NCBI GenBank assembly: GCA_001899635.1 | Contig: MKVQ01000012.1 | Location: forward strand, 186,001 to 250,000 | Length of the DNA: 64,000 bases | DNA from: Myxococcales bacterium 68-20 | GTDB taxonomy: Bacteria; Myxococcota_A; Polyangia; Polyangiales; Polyangiaceae | Reading direction: 5' to 3' | Shown here: positions 25,701-34,419 of the stretch, one piece after another | Numbering within the stretch: the first letter of the stretch is position 1 | Layout: every line of letters starts with the position of its first letter | Program-made: the position numbers and the translations under genes | The notes under the pieces: generated by a model | The model's input: the letters and a program-made list of their open reading frames with translations, nothing else | The model's database searches: none | What the model was told of the DNA's origin: nothing

Positions 25701-26378
25701 ATGCGTCATCGTTCGATGCTCTGCCTGTTCGCTTTCACTGCTTGCCTGGCTGCTGCGTGCAGCAAGGAGGATTCCAAGCCGCTTCCGAACCCGAAGCAGC
25801 CGCCCGCCCCGACCGCCCAACCGACCTCCGAGGCCTCGCTCGTGAAGCGCGGCGAGTTTCTCGTCGGCATCGGCGGCTGCAACGACTGCCACACGCCGAT
25901 GAAGTTCGACCCCGCGCTCGGCATGCCCGTGCCCCAGATGGAGCGGAGGCTCTCCGGGCATCCCGAGGGAGGCCCGGATCCGAGTGCGACGCCGGGCAAC
26001 GGCGACCAGGCCGTCATCGGACCGACGTTCACTGCTTTCCGGCTGCCGTTCGGGGTCGTCTACGCGTCGAACCTGACGCCGGACGACGCGACGGGGCTCG
26101 GGCTGTGGAAGGAGGAAGACTTCGTGCGCGCGATGCGCACGGGCAAGCACCGCGGAGCCGAGAGCGGCCGTCCGATCCTGCCGCCGATGCCGTGGAGCAA
26201 CATCAGCGCGCACCTGAGCGACGACGACCTCAAGGCGATGTTCGCGTATCTGAAGTCCGTTCCGGCGCTCAAGAACAGCGTCCCGGAGCCGAACGTGCCG
26301 CCGCCGGTCTACGCAGCAGTCGCCGAGTCGCACGAGAAGCTCGCGGCGAGAGCGAAGAGCGCTCCGCGGCAGCATTGA
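25701..26378 (+). CDS. Monoheme c-type cytochrome lipoprotein
   Basis: 225 residues. Lipobox AAAC (Cys20), then a Lys/Pro/Thr-rich spacer and one heme-binding CNDCH (Cys60, Cys63, His64) after GEFLVGIGG, as in class I cytochromes. PPMPWSNI supplies a plausible axial Met, and the C-terminal helix LSDDDLKAMFAYLKSVP is the usual final cytochrome c helix. Start chosen at the ATG after GGAGGACCC. Probably a periplasmic or membrane-anchored electron carrier; the partner is not in the neighbourhood. Possibly regulated by the upstream structured element. Confidence 0.88.
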   Translation: MRHRSMLCLFAFTACLAAACSKEDSKPLPNPKQPPAPTAQPTSEASLVKRGEFLVGIGGCNDCHTPMKFDPALGMPVPQMERRLSGHPEGGPDPSATPGNGDQAVIGPTFTAFRLPFGVVYASNLTPDDATGLGLWKEEDFVRAMRTGKHRGAESGRPILPPMPWSNISAHLSDDDLKAMFAYLKSVPALKNSVPEPNVPPPVYAAVAESHEKLAARAKSAPRQH

Positions 26379-26433
26379 CCGCGCTCCAGCGGCGCTCGAT
26401 AGCGCGTCCGAGCGGGTCGCAGTAGACAGGGGC

Positions 26434-26994
26434 ATGGTCGACCTTGCAGGCGAAGTCCTGATCCTGACCGGCCCGCCGGGCTCCGGAAAGACGACGACGG
26501 CCCAGACTCTCGCCAGAGAGCCTGGGTCCCGCAAGGTGCACCTCCATGCCGATGACTTCTGGCACTTCATCAAGAACGGCGCGATCGCACCGTACCTGCC
26601 GGAGGCCCATGAACAGAACAGCGTGGTGGTCGACGTTCTGGCCAAGGTGGCTGAGGGCTATGCCGGCGGCGGATACTTCGTAGTTCTCGACGGCATCATC
26701 GGTCCTTGGTTCCTGCAGCCGTTCAAAGCACGCGCTGTACCCCTCCACTACATCGTCCTGCGCCCGCCGCTCGACGTCGCGCTCGATCGTTGCCGTGAAC
26801 GCGACGGCGATACGCTGACGGATCCCGAACCGATCACTTCGCTCTACCAACAGCTCTCTTCGCTCGGAGCGCTCGAACGGCATGTTCTCCGAACGGATGG
26901 GCACACGCCGGAGCAGACGCTAGACGCGGTGATCGAAGCCGTGCAGAGCGGCGCGTTTCGGCTCGGCGAGCCTTGCGCCGCCTCCCAGGCGTAG
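26434..26994 (+). CDS. P-loop kinase-like AAA-family ATPase
   Basis: 186 residues, cytoplasmic. Walker A GPPGSGKTTT at about residues 13-22, a lid-like region with HADDFWHFIKNG, a strand ending VVLDGIIGP (possible Walker B) and LDRCRERDGD. This is the pattern of small stand-alone kinases/ATPases (AAA_33-like, related in fold to shikimate and chloramphenicol kinases). The phosphate acceptor cannot be deduced. A TAGACA hexamer lies close to the ATG, suggesting a very short leader. Confidence 0.8.
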   Translation: MVDLAGEVLILTGPPGSGKTTTAQTLAREPGSRKVHLHADDFWHFIKNGAIAPYLPEAHEQNSVVVDVLAKVAEGYAGGGYFVVLDGIIGPWFLQPFKARAVPLHYIVLRPPLDVALDRCRERDGDTLTDPEPITSLYQQLSSLGALERHVLRTDGHTPEQTLDAVIEAVQSGAFRLGEPCAASQA

Positions 26995-27300
26995 CCGCGA
27001 AGCTCGAATACGAGCTCGAAGCCGACGGCGACCTGTACGCCGAGCAGGTCTTCGGCCGCGCGCACGTCGCGAGCCGCATGGACTTGCGACATCGGAAGTG
27101 TCCACCCCCACGTCGACATCGTTCGAGACTGCCACCCGAGGTCTTCAGTCGCTGGGCCTTCGCGAGCCCGACTCGGGCAAGTCAGCGTATACAAGCCGAG
27201 CATGGCCCCGAACACGCACTGTCAAAATTGGCCGGATGGCGGGACACTGTGATCGATTGGGCGCACGCTTTACGCGCACTCTCGAGTGCGCCCTTTCGGG
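26995..27300. other. Intergenic region, possible decayed coding sequence
   Basis: 306 bases between two convergent genes. Short open frames exist on both strands but none has a start site, signal or recognisable motif. A perfect hairpin sits at the right end (27274-27291). The left part could be the remains of a gene, but nothing identifies it. Confidence 0.4.
27274..27291. terminator. Hairpin downstream of cassette D
   Basis: GCGCACTC-TC-GAGTGCGC is a near-perfect palindrome 9 bases beyond the stop of the last cassette D gene, between convergent transcripts. There is no T-run on the minus strand, so termination may be Rho-dependent or the site may only stabilise the mRNA end. Confidence 0.4.
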
Positions 27301-29100
27301 CTACTTCACGATCGGTGGCGGAGCGTCGTTGACCGGGCGCAGGCCAGTCCCGCCAACGTACCCGTAACTCGAATCTGGGCCGACCCCCCAAACGGTCACC
27401 GCGAACGGACCGTTGCTGCGGGCCTCCTGGCGGCCGTAGCCACACTCTCCCTTCGCAGATTTCTGCGCGACGAAGCCGCTCGTCAACTGAACCCAGGCAT
27501 ACTCGTACTGGCCGCTCGAACCGAGCGGCTTGAAGTCCGTGACTTCACCCGCACACTCGAGCTCGACAGGCATGAAGCCATTGGGCGTCTTCTTGCGTAC
27601 GAACGTCAACGTCGTGTCAGGGAACGTGAAGTCGGTCAGGAACACATACCGGTCGAGGTACTGATCCGTGGCCGGGACATTGACGTAGTCGGGATCGCCG
27701 AGAGTAATGTTGTCCGGGATCCCGCCGCCGAACTGCGAGCTGGTCATGTAGACGTTGACGTGGAACGGGTGCTTCGAGTCCTGGCTCTTCACGACAAACA
27801 GCTGGTCTGTGAGGAAGTCTGCGGATTGCCCTGCGTCGAGCGCCTCGGGAGCGCCTCGCGGTCGCGACGGCTCGTAGGTGAGGATCGTGCCGTCGGCACC
27901 ACCGACGATCGTGTACGGGACCAGCTCGCGTGCGTCGGGGGAGGTGCTCGCGAGGCGCGGCTTGAACGGGACGGCGGCGTATTCGATCCCCCATTGCGAC
28001 AGCGGGGGAATCTGCTGCTGGAGCATGTCGCACCATCCCTTCGGGCCCGGGAGAAACGTGCATTCGGAACCACCGAATACGCCGACGGGCTTGTCGGCTT
28101 CGATTGGGCTCCCGGTCAGCGAGCTCTGAGAGAACTGAAGGACCTCCCCCTTCGCCAGCGTCCACGTCTGGGCCACGCCGGCCGCCGCCCCGTCGACGCC
28201 TGCCGAGCCGGAGATATCGGCTGTTGGCCGGATGCTGACCTCCGTATCGTCTTCATTCGCGATGATCTGTAGGCTTCGACGCGTGGTCGCCTCCTCGAAG
28301 TGGGACGGGCTCACTGCGATGTAGCTCTTCGTCCAAGACGAGACGGGCAAGAGGAGCGTCGCGGTTGGTGTGAAAGACTCGAATCCGCCGTACGGCGCTA
28401 CCGAGTAAGCCGCCACAGGGGCATCCGTCTTGATACGGAAGGCCTTCGTCCTGGTCGTGCCACTTCGGGTCGGATGAACCAAGAGCGCTGGCGTCACGTC
28501 TGCCGGGCAGCGGACCATATTCTGCCCTCTCTCCTCCTCGTCGTGAGAGAAGAACAGGACGGCGACCTGTCCTGGAGCGAGCGGTCCCTCGAGGAGCGCG
28601 TAGGTGGGCTTTTCATTCTTTCGATCGATGACGTACACCGATTTCGAGATGTCGAGCGCGCTGCTCCCATATTCGGCCGTTATGCTCACGCCGCGGTCCC
28701 ACGTATTGGCGATCATTGCCGCAAAGCAGGGTCCGCGAGGGGGAACGGAGTTGACCGGATACACCGTCCAGAAGTCACAGCCGAGCGACCCCTGCGACAG
28801 GTCCGCGGCGGTGCATGCGTCGACGCACTTTCCTGCACCACATCCTTGATCTGCATTGCAGGTTGCGACCACGGTCTCGGCTCCCTCGCAACCCTCGAGC
28901 ACCTGCTTCAGGTCGCGTGAGCAGCGGAGGCCACAGTCGGGCCGCACGGGCTCGGACGTGCCTCCGTCGGGCGGCAACGGGAATGATGAGTCGTCCTGGT
29001 GAAAGCCCTCACGGCTCGAGCACGCGAAGATGGCGAGGGCAACCACCATCCCGCAGGCAAGACGAGAGACGAGACGAACGGAGCGGTCAGGACTGTTCAT
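27301..29100 (-). CDS. IgGFc-binding-like lipoprotein, cassette D
   Basis: 599 residues. Lipobox IFAC (Cys27). Cys-rich lead LRCSRDLKQVLEGC, then family landmarks APYGGFESFTPTATLLLPV, QQQIPPLSQWGIEY, VPATDQYLDRYVFLTDF and terminal NGPFAVTVWGVG with SYGYVGG. Clearly homologous to the other cassettes but divergent. It directly follows propeller 2 with only a 140-base gap where the RCC1 gene should be. Last gene of cassette D. Role as a surface binding protein is inferred. Confidence 0.87.
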   Translation of the reverse strand: MNSPDRSVRLVSRLACGMVVALAIFACSSREGFHQDDSSFPLPPDGGTSEPVRPDCGLRCSRDLKQVLEGCEGAETVVATCNADQGCGAGKCVDACTAADLSQGSLGCDFWTVYPVNSVPPRGPCFAAMIANTWDRGVSITAEYGSSALDISKSVYVIDRKNEKPTYALLEGPLAPGQVAVLFFSHDEEERGQNMVRCPADVTPALLVHPTRSGTTRTKAFRIKTDAPVAAYSVAPYGGFESFTPTATLLLPVSSWTKSYIAVSPSHFEEATTRRSLQIIANEDDTEVSIRPTADISGSAGVDGAAAGVAQTWTLAKGEVLQFSQSSLTGSPIEADKPVGVFGGSECTFLPGPKGWCDMLQQQIPPLSQWGIEYAAVPFKPRLASTSPDARELVPYTIVGGADGTILTYEPSRPRGAPEALDAGQSADFLTDQLFVVKSQDSKHPFHVNVYMTSSQFGGGIPDNITLGDPDYVNVPATDQYLDRYVFLTDFTFPDTTLTFVRKKTPNGFMPVELECAGEVTDFKPLGSSGQYEYAWVQLTSGFVAQKSAKGECGYGRQEARSNGPFAVTVWGVGPDSSYGYVGGTGLRPVNDAPPPIVK

Positions 29101-29230
29101 CGGCCACCAGACCTCTCGACGAACGAACGGGATGGGCGGAATGCTCTTCGCTCTTCTCCAGCGTGTTGGACGCGGCGACGGAGACGAGCCGACTCCGGCT
29201 GGTAACGAGTGCGCTTCGAAGGAAATTCAT
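29087..29230 (-). pseudogene. Possible remnant of the RCC1 gene, cassette D
   Basis: A 47-codon open frame starts 11 bases after the propeller 2 stop, the position where the RCC1 gene begins in every other cassette, and overlaps the IgGFc-like gene start by 14 bases. It starts MNFLRSALVTSRSRLVSVAA, loosely like the RCC1 signal peptides (MNRRERF...LVAASVLL), but no RCC1 blade follows. It may be the stub left by a deletion, or a chance frame. Confidence 0.3.
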
Positions 29231-29240
29231 CGACTCTGCC

Positions 29241-30488
29241 TCACGGTCTTCCGGCGGTGGTCTTGTGGAGCGCAATCTCGTCACCGACGATCCAGAAGTC
29301 GTCGCTGCTGTTTCCCCAGATCGCCCAGAACGTCTTGCCAACCGGAGCGCTCGTCACACGGATGTTGGCTTGCTGCCATTGCGTCCCGTCCCAGTGGCTG
29401 ACGTTGCCCCATGCACCGACGGCCCACATATCGTTCGCAGCGCTGCCCCAGAACGCGTGCGTGGCGCGGAGGTGGGCTCCCGGCCCAGGTCGACGGTCGA
29501 CCGTCCAGCTGAACGAGGCTCCGCTATCGCTGCTCCTGCCGCGCCAGATCAGCTGGGCATCGCTGTTCGAGGCACGGAGCATGACGCCCAGGTCCGGGCT
29601 CACGTTGGCCGCCGTCATCGGCCGCGCAAAGGGAAGAGAACCACCGGACGGGTCGTCCGGCAGCGCGATCGATGTCCAGCCGGTCGCTCCCGGAGAACGT
29701 CGAAGCACGCGAGCGAAGTAGCCCCCGGGCCGCCTCGTCTCCCGCCCATCGACCCAGGTGCCGCTCACAGCGCTTCCCCAAACTGCACGATAGGAGACTG
29801 CCTGCGAGGAGAGCTCCTCATCCACGGCCCAGCCCGTCCCTCCGGCCGCTGCATCACCTCCGAAATGGAGCACTCGGCCTGCTTGGGTCGGAGGGAATCT
29901 GTCGAAGATCTCCCGGCCGCCCACTGCCCAGATGTCGCTCGGTCCGGTCCCCCAAATCGACATGATGGGAATGGACGAATCGCCCGGCAAATCGCTTACG
30001 GGTGAGAAGACGAGCTCCTCCGAGCTCGGTCCCTGTCCACGAAGTACGGCTGTCGTAGTGACTACCCAGACGTCTCGGGGTCCACTGCCCCAAATACCGA
30101 TGCAGTCTCCAACGCCCTGCTCCTGGAATTGCCAGGCGGCGCCGTCCCAACGGAGGATGGCACCTTGCACGCTCACGGCCCAGACGGTGCCCTGCCCATC
30201 GCCCCACACCCCGCGTAGGTCCTGGCCCTTCGGGACGACGCTGTGACAAAAGCCGTCGATGGAGCAAATGGGGGAGCCCGCATCGACGTCGGCGGCGGCG
30301 TCGGCGGCACCATCGAGGATGTCCTCCACATCCGTGTCAGACGACGCGTCGAGCGCCGGGATGATCGCGCCCCCATCGTCGCTCGTTTCCAGAGGAGAGG
30401 ATGAGCCCGAGTCGGCGCAGGCCATGAGGCCGATGAGCGCTCCGGCTCCGAGAATGCCCGAGACCGCGGCGAATTCGAGCGCCTTCAT
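29241..30488 (-). CDS. WGS-propeller lipoprotein 2, cassette D
   Basis: 415 residues from the ATG overlapping the previous stop (ATGA). Lipobox LMAC (Cys24). CSIDGFCHSVVPKGQDLRGV lead-in is related to the B/C copies. Blade motifs: TVWAVS, DVWVVT, DIWAVG, TWVDG, a degenerate fifth blade, DMWAVG and DFWIVG, then EIALHKTTAGRP. Six clear blades and one degenerate. Shorter than the B/C paralogues because the long inter-blade inserts are reduced. Confidence 0.8.
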   Translation of the reverse strand: MKALEFAAVSGILGAGALIGLMACADSGSSSPLETSDDGGAIIPALDASSDTDVEDILDGAADAAADVDAGSPICSIDGFCHSVVPKGQDLRGVWGDGQGTVWAVSVQGAILRWDGAAWQFQEQGVGDCIGIWGSGPRDVWVVTTTAVLRGQGPSSEELVFSPVSDLPGDSSIPIMSIWGTGPSDIWAVGGREIFDRFPPTQAGRVLHFGGDAAAGGTGWAVDEELSSQAVSYRAVWGSAVSGTWVDGRETRRPGGYFARVLRRSPGATGWTSIALPDDPSGGSLPFARPMTAANVSPDLGVMLRASNSDAQLIWRGRSSDSGASFSWTVDRRPGPGAHLRATHAFWGSAANDMWAVGAWGNVSHWDGTQWQQANIRVTSAPVGKTFWAIWGNSSDDFWIVGDEIALHKTTAGRP

Positions 30489-31807
30489 TCGTCACCTCCA
30501 GCCTTCGGACCGCTGTAGCGGAGGACCACGCCGTCGCCGACGATCCACACGTCGTTCGGACCGCTTCCCCATACACCGCGGAGGTGGGGCTTGAAACCGA
30601 CCGGAAGCTGGACGCTCGACGGTTCGAGCTTCGAGCCGTCGAAATGAAGGATCGTGGCGTCATCGCCGACCATCCAGATGTCGTTCGGACCGCTGCCCCA
30701 CACGCCGTGGAGGGTCTTGGTGGTCGGTGACTCGATCTTCTGCCAGCGAGCGTCCCCAGTTTGGATGCGACGGATCGTGCCGTGCACTCCGACGGCCCAG
30801 ACGTCGCTCGCGGAGCTCCCCCAGACGGACTCGAGCAGCGCGCTGGTCTGACTATCGACTACCGTCCATTCGAGCGCATCATCCATGATCGCGCAGCCCG
30901 AGCACCCAGGGTCGCAGTTGAGGCAGAGGTCGGCGTTGGCGGGCACGTTTGGATGGGGCCGGCCCCCACCGTAGGGCCTCCCATGAAGCGTCACCCCGCG
31001 TCCGAGATCGTCCCCCGCGGTGATCTCGCCGGTCATCCACACGTCGGTCGCCGAGCTTCCCCAGATGCTCTTGATCGTGTGTCGGCCAGGAAGCGGACGC
31101 CAGACGGCGACGTCGTTCGCCGCTCGCTTCACGAGTTGATTGCCGCGTCCTACGAAGAGGAAGTCGGTCGACTCATCCCACTCTTCCCATGGGACGGCGG
31201 TCGCCGAGAAGTCGAACGCGCTGCCCCCGATCCGCACGTCGCTCGCGGACGTTCCCCACACGGCGAGGGTCCGTCCTCGCCGCGATGGCACCTCGTAAGT
31301 CGGTCCCCAAGCGGTCACCTTCTCCCAAGCGGCGGCGCCATCCTTGAAGCCGGTTCCATGGAGGATGAGGTCGGTCGAGCTCACGACCCAGATATCGTTC
31401 GGACCGCTACCCCAGACACCGTAGAGCGTCTGCTGATGACCCGACGGCGTCGCCGTCCAGACCGCGCCGTCGAAGTGGATGATCGAACCACCGGAGCCGA
31501 CTGCCCAGACGTCGTCCTTGCTCGCTCCCCACACGGACGTGAGCGCATGGATCGGCGTCACTGGCGTCTCTACCATGCACCAGGAGACGTTCGCGCACGA
31601 TGGGACGACTCCCCGGCAATCGTCGCCATCACACCCCGCATCGAGGACGCCGGCTTCGACGTCCGGCCCGGGGACCGGTGACGTTCGGTCATCGTCGATG
31701 GGACCACCATCAACGTTCGTGGCGCAACTCGCGAATGACGCAACGAGTACTGCGAGTGGCAGCATCGACCGCAATGCGATCATCCGGGTCCTCCAGGGCA
31801 ACTTCAT
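30485..31807 (-). CDS. WGS-propeller lipoprotein 1, cassette D
   Basis: 440 residues. Lipobox FASC (Cys28). Lead-in NVSWCMVETPVTPIHALT, then seven blades: DVWAVG, DIWVVS, DVRIGG, DVWMTG, DVWAVG, DIWMVG, DVWIVG. Between blades 4 and 5 is an insert rich in Cys (ADLCLNCDPGCSGC), not present in B or C. Start overlaps the preceding stop by 4 bases; an internal Met at residue 9 is a possible alternative. Confidence 0.83.
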   Translation of the reverse strand: MKLPWRTRMIALRSMLPLAVLVASFASCATNVDGGPIDDDRTSPVPGPDVEAGVLDAGCDGDDCRGVVPSCANVSWCMVETPVTPIHALTSVWGASKDDVWAVGSGGSIIHFDGAVWTATPSGHQQTLYGVWGSGPNDIWVVSSTDLILHGTGFKDGAAAWEKVTAWGPTYEVPSRRGRTLAVWGTSASDVRIGGSAFDFSATAVPWEEWDESTDFLFVGRGNQLVKRAANDVAVWRPLPGRHTIKSIWGSSATDVWMTGEITAGDDLGRGVTLHGRPYGGGRPHPNVPANADLCLNCDPGCSGCAIMDDALEWTVVDSQTSALLESVWGSSASDVWAVGVHGTIRRIQTGDARWQKIESPTTKTLHGVWGSGPNDIWMVGDDATILHFDGSKLEPSSVQLPVGFKPHLRGVWGSGPNDVWIVGDGVVLRYSGPKAGGDE

Positions 31808-33063
31808 TTCGTCTCGCCTCCGGGCTCACACTCCACCATCAAGCATTTGCCCTCGATGCACGGCTGACCAGCCGCAAGATCGCACTCGTGACCGCAGGCA
31901 CCGCAGTTCGACGGGTCGCTGTTCACGTCGACCTCGCAACCGTCGGACCGGTCACCGTTGCAGTCCGCAAACCCTGGACGGCACTCGGTCACGCACAAGC
32001 CCTTCTTGCACGCAGAGACTTCGTTCGCGCGTCCTTCGCACCCGAGCCCGCACATTCCACAGTTGAATCGGTCCGTGAGGAGGTCGCGACAGGAACCTCC
32101 GCATTTGACGCGCCCGTCCTTCCCGCAGGCGTCGCGGCACCCCAGTTGGCCCGAATCGTCGTAGGAGCACTCCTGTCCCGGAAGACACTGAATCCCACAC
32201 CCGCCGCAGTTGTTCCGATCGGTAGTGTCGGTCTCGCAGCCGTCGGACGCGCAGCCGCTGCTCAGGTCGCCGTTGCAATCCTGATATGAACCTTGACACT
32301 TGAGGCGCCCGCACTCCGCGTCCGCGCAGCCGTACACCGTGTTCGGAGGCATGTTCGTGCAGGCGCCCGCAGGGACTTCGCAGGCATTGCCGCACGTCTT
32401 GCAGTTGTTGTCGTCGAAGCGCGGATCGACGCACTTGCCATTGCAGTCGATCTTGCCGATCGAGCAGCCACACTGCCCCCCGATGCACCGCACTCCCGGT
32501 GCGCACCGATGGCCGCACGTTCCGCAGTTCTCCGCGTCATGGTAGACGTCCACCTCGCAGCCGTCGTCGAGGACATTGTTGCAATCACGGAAGAGGAGCG
32601 GACCATCGCCCGAACCGACGTCGACGACGCACACGTACGCGCATTCGCCGTTGACGCAACTGCCGGCCATCTTGAGGCCATCGACGAAGCTGTTGCATGA
32701 GACGCCGCACCCGCCGCAGTTCTGCGGGTCGTTCATCAGGTTCGTTCCGCATACGTGCGAAGGCGTCTCCGGGCAGGTCGTGTACGGCGCGGGACACTCC
32801 GTCCCGGGACAGAGCAGGAGGTTCGGGGCGTTCGCATCGACCTGCTGGACGTCCGCTCCGCCTGCATCAGGGTCGACGAAGCCGATCGGAGGACCGTCCG
32901 GTTGCTCGAGGAAGACGTTCTCTCGCTCGGCGCACGAAACGACGACGAGCAGGACAAGGGCAGAACCGGCGGAGAGCGCGTAGCTGCGCCGGCGGGGCTG
33001 AGGCATGGAGGGCCGAGAGGATTCGGCGAGAGCCGAGCCGGGTGGAACGCTGGGAAGCTTCAT
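31804..33063 (-). CDS. Cysteine-repeat (NCGxCG) lipoprotein, cassette D
   Basis: 419 residues. The n-region is long; the hydrophobic stretch ends VVSC (Cys44), and an internal Met at residue 20 would give a more usual signal. Six units: NCGGCGVSC, NCGTCGHRC, NCKTCGNAC, NCGGCGIQC, NCGMCGLGC, NCGACGHEC. C-terminal AGQPCIEGKC. Both ends overlap neighbouring genes by 4 bases. The unit number is the same as in every other cassette despite low sequence identity. Confidence 0.85.
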   Translation of the reverse strand: MKLPSVPPGSALAESSRPSMPQPRRRSYALSAGSALVLLVVVSCAERENVFLEQPDGPPIGFVDPDAGGADVQQVDANAPNLLLCPGTECPAPYTTCPETPSHVCGTNLMNDPQNCGGCGVSCNSFVDGLKMAGSCVNGECAYVCVVDVGSGDGPLLFRDCNNVLDDGCEVDVYHDAENCGTCGHRCAPGVRCIGGQCGCSIGKIDCNGKCVDPRFDDNNCKTCGNACEVPAGACTNMPPNTVYGCADAECGRLKCQGSYQDCNGDLSSGCASDGCETDTTDRNNCGGCGIQCLPGQECSYDDSGQLGCRDACGKDGRVKCGGSCRDLLTDRFNCGMCGLGCEGRANEVSACKKGLCVTECRPGFADCNGDRSDGCEVDVNSDPSNCGACGHECDLAAGQPCIEGKCLMVECEPGGETK

Positions 33064-33770
33064 TGCGAGCCGTCTCCGAGTAGCTGCGCGATTCGCGCGC
33101 GGTAGATCGAATCGGGATGACGCGCGAGGAACTCCGTCCCGAGCCTGCGCGCCTCTTTCGAGCGCCCGAGGGCGATGAGCACCTCGACGCGCAGAACGAC
33201 GGCTTCGTCACCGGTCCGCGGACGAGGGAAACGACGATCGAATTCGTCGAGCAACGCGGCCGCTCCCGCCGCGTCGTGCTCGCGAAGCGTCTTTCGCGCC
33301 CTCTCGAGCGCCGCAAGCTCGAGGGCCAGCGTGTCAGGAGCTGCGCTCGGCAGCGGGGCCGTCGCCTTCGGCGCGTCAGCGGCCGGGAGCTCCCACACCG
33401 ATGTTCCGACCGCGGGCTCGACTGGTGAGGGCTTGGCTGGTGAGGGCTCGGAGATCACGTTCGTCTCCGAGATTGCCTGCGCCGGCGCAGGGCGCCTGTC
33501 CGTCGAGTCGTGGGTCGGCTCCGTGCCGGACTTCGGGCTCACCAGCGCGAACGCTCCTGCGCCGACCATCACGAGCGCCCCGAATCCGGCAGCGGTGAGC
33601 CCACCCCACGGGCGAAGCGAGCGTGGGCTGCTCGGTGCCTCTCCGCCGCCAGATCCGGCGGCGAGGACGCGCTCGCAAATCCGCCCCTCGCGCTCGGCTT
33701 CGTCCGCCGCTACGTCGCGGCGTGCGGCAGCGAGTAGTCGCGCCGCGTAGTCTCGATCGTCGGCGCTCAT
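33060..33770 (-). CDS. Single-pass membrane TPR-like protein, probable anti-sigma/sensor, cassette D
   Basis: 236 residues. N-terminus 1-55 is charged (ARRDVAADEAEREGRI), transmembrane helix about 57-77 (TAAGFGALVMVGAGAFALV), Pro/Ser/Ala linker, then a helical tail with LELAALERARKTLREHD, VLRVEVLIALGRSKEARRLG and FLARHPDS, the best TPR match of the set. Overlaps sigma and cysteine-repeat genes by 4 bases each. Anti-sigma role inferred from operon position. Confidence 0.7.
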   Translation of the reverse strand: MSADDRDYAARLLAAARRDVAADEAEREGRICERVLAAGSGGGEAPSSPRSLRPWGGLTAAGFGALVMVGAGAFALVSPKSGTEPTHDSTDRRPAPAQAISETNVISEPSPAKPSPVEPAVGTSVWELPAADAPKATAPLPSAAPDTLALELAALERARKTLREHDAAGAAALLDEFDRRFPRPRTGDEAVVLRVEVLIALGRSKEARRLGTEFLARHPDSIYRARIAQLLGDGSQ

Positions 33771-34342
33771 CGCGTCGCTCCTTTCTCTTCCGCCGCACGG
33801 GCACGCGAGGCGAGTTTCTCGAAGACCTCGCGCGCGCGGCGCAGCCGAGAGGTCGCCGTGCCGACGGGGACCTCGAGGATCTCCGCGGCTTGCGGTATCG
33901 AAAGCTGCTCGATCTCGCAGAGGGTGAACACCATTCGCAGCTCCAGAGGCATCGCCGCGAGGAGCCGATCGAGGAGCTCGAGGTCTTGCTCGTGGCTCAT
34001 CTCTTCTTCGGGATTCGGATGCACCCGCTCGAACTCTTCGAATGCGGGCTCCAGCTTCTCTCGCCTGCGGGAAAACGAGCGCTGGCGCGCGAGGACGACT
34101 CGGAACGCCGACTGAAGGAGGAACTGCCGCTCAGCGTTGGTGTGGATCGACGACGCCTTGCGGTGGAATGCGAGGAAGGCCTCTTGAGCGACGTCGTCGA
34201 CCTCGAACTCCGGCACGCCCAAGCGACGGATCGCGCGACGGAGCGAGCGGTAGTTGGTCGCTACGGCATTCCGAAGCCTCTGTTCCTGCAGCCGGAGCTC
34301 AAGAGGATCTTCGAAGGTCATCGCCATCCGAGCGAGGAGCAT
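33767..34342 (-). CDS. ECF-type RNA polymerase sigma factor, cassette D
   Basis: 191 residues; ATGs at 34342 and 34327 are both possible, with no clear ribosome-binding site. Region 2: LRRAIRRLGVPEFEVDDVA and QEAFLAFHRKASS; region 4: LPLELRMVFTLCEIEQLSI is approximated by MPLELRMVFTLCEIEQLSI, then QAAEILEVPVGTATSRLRRA. The recognition helix VPVGTATSRLRRAREVF closely resembles the partial cassette F sigma (IPAGTVASRLRRAREFF), so D and F may share promoter specificity. Confidence 0.9.
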   Translation of the reverse strand: MLLARMAMTFEDPLELRLQEQRLRNAVATNYRSLRRAIRRLGVPEFEVDDVAQEAFLAFHRKASSIHTNAERQFLLQSAFRVVLARQRSFSRRREKLEPAFEEFERVHPNPEEEMSHEQDLELLDRLLAAMPLELRMVFTLCEIEQLSIPQAAEILEVPVGTATSRLRRAREVFEKLASRARAAEEKGATR

Positions 34343-34390
34343 TCACCGGCGGAACTGCCGAGAATGCTCGAATCGATCTCGAAATCGTCC

Positions 34391-34399
34391 GGGGGGGGG
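34391..34399 (+). repeat. G9 homopolymer between gene 1 and sigma, cassette D
   Basis: Nine consecutive G residues lie in the 77-base gap between cassette D gene 1 and its sigma gene. It is the longest single-base run noticed in the window and is prone to slippage; a length change here could alter the spacing or leader of the sigma gene. Confidence 0.5.
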
Positions 34400-34419
34400 C
34401 GGAACCTTCCAGCTTCGTC

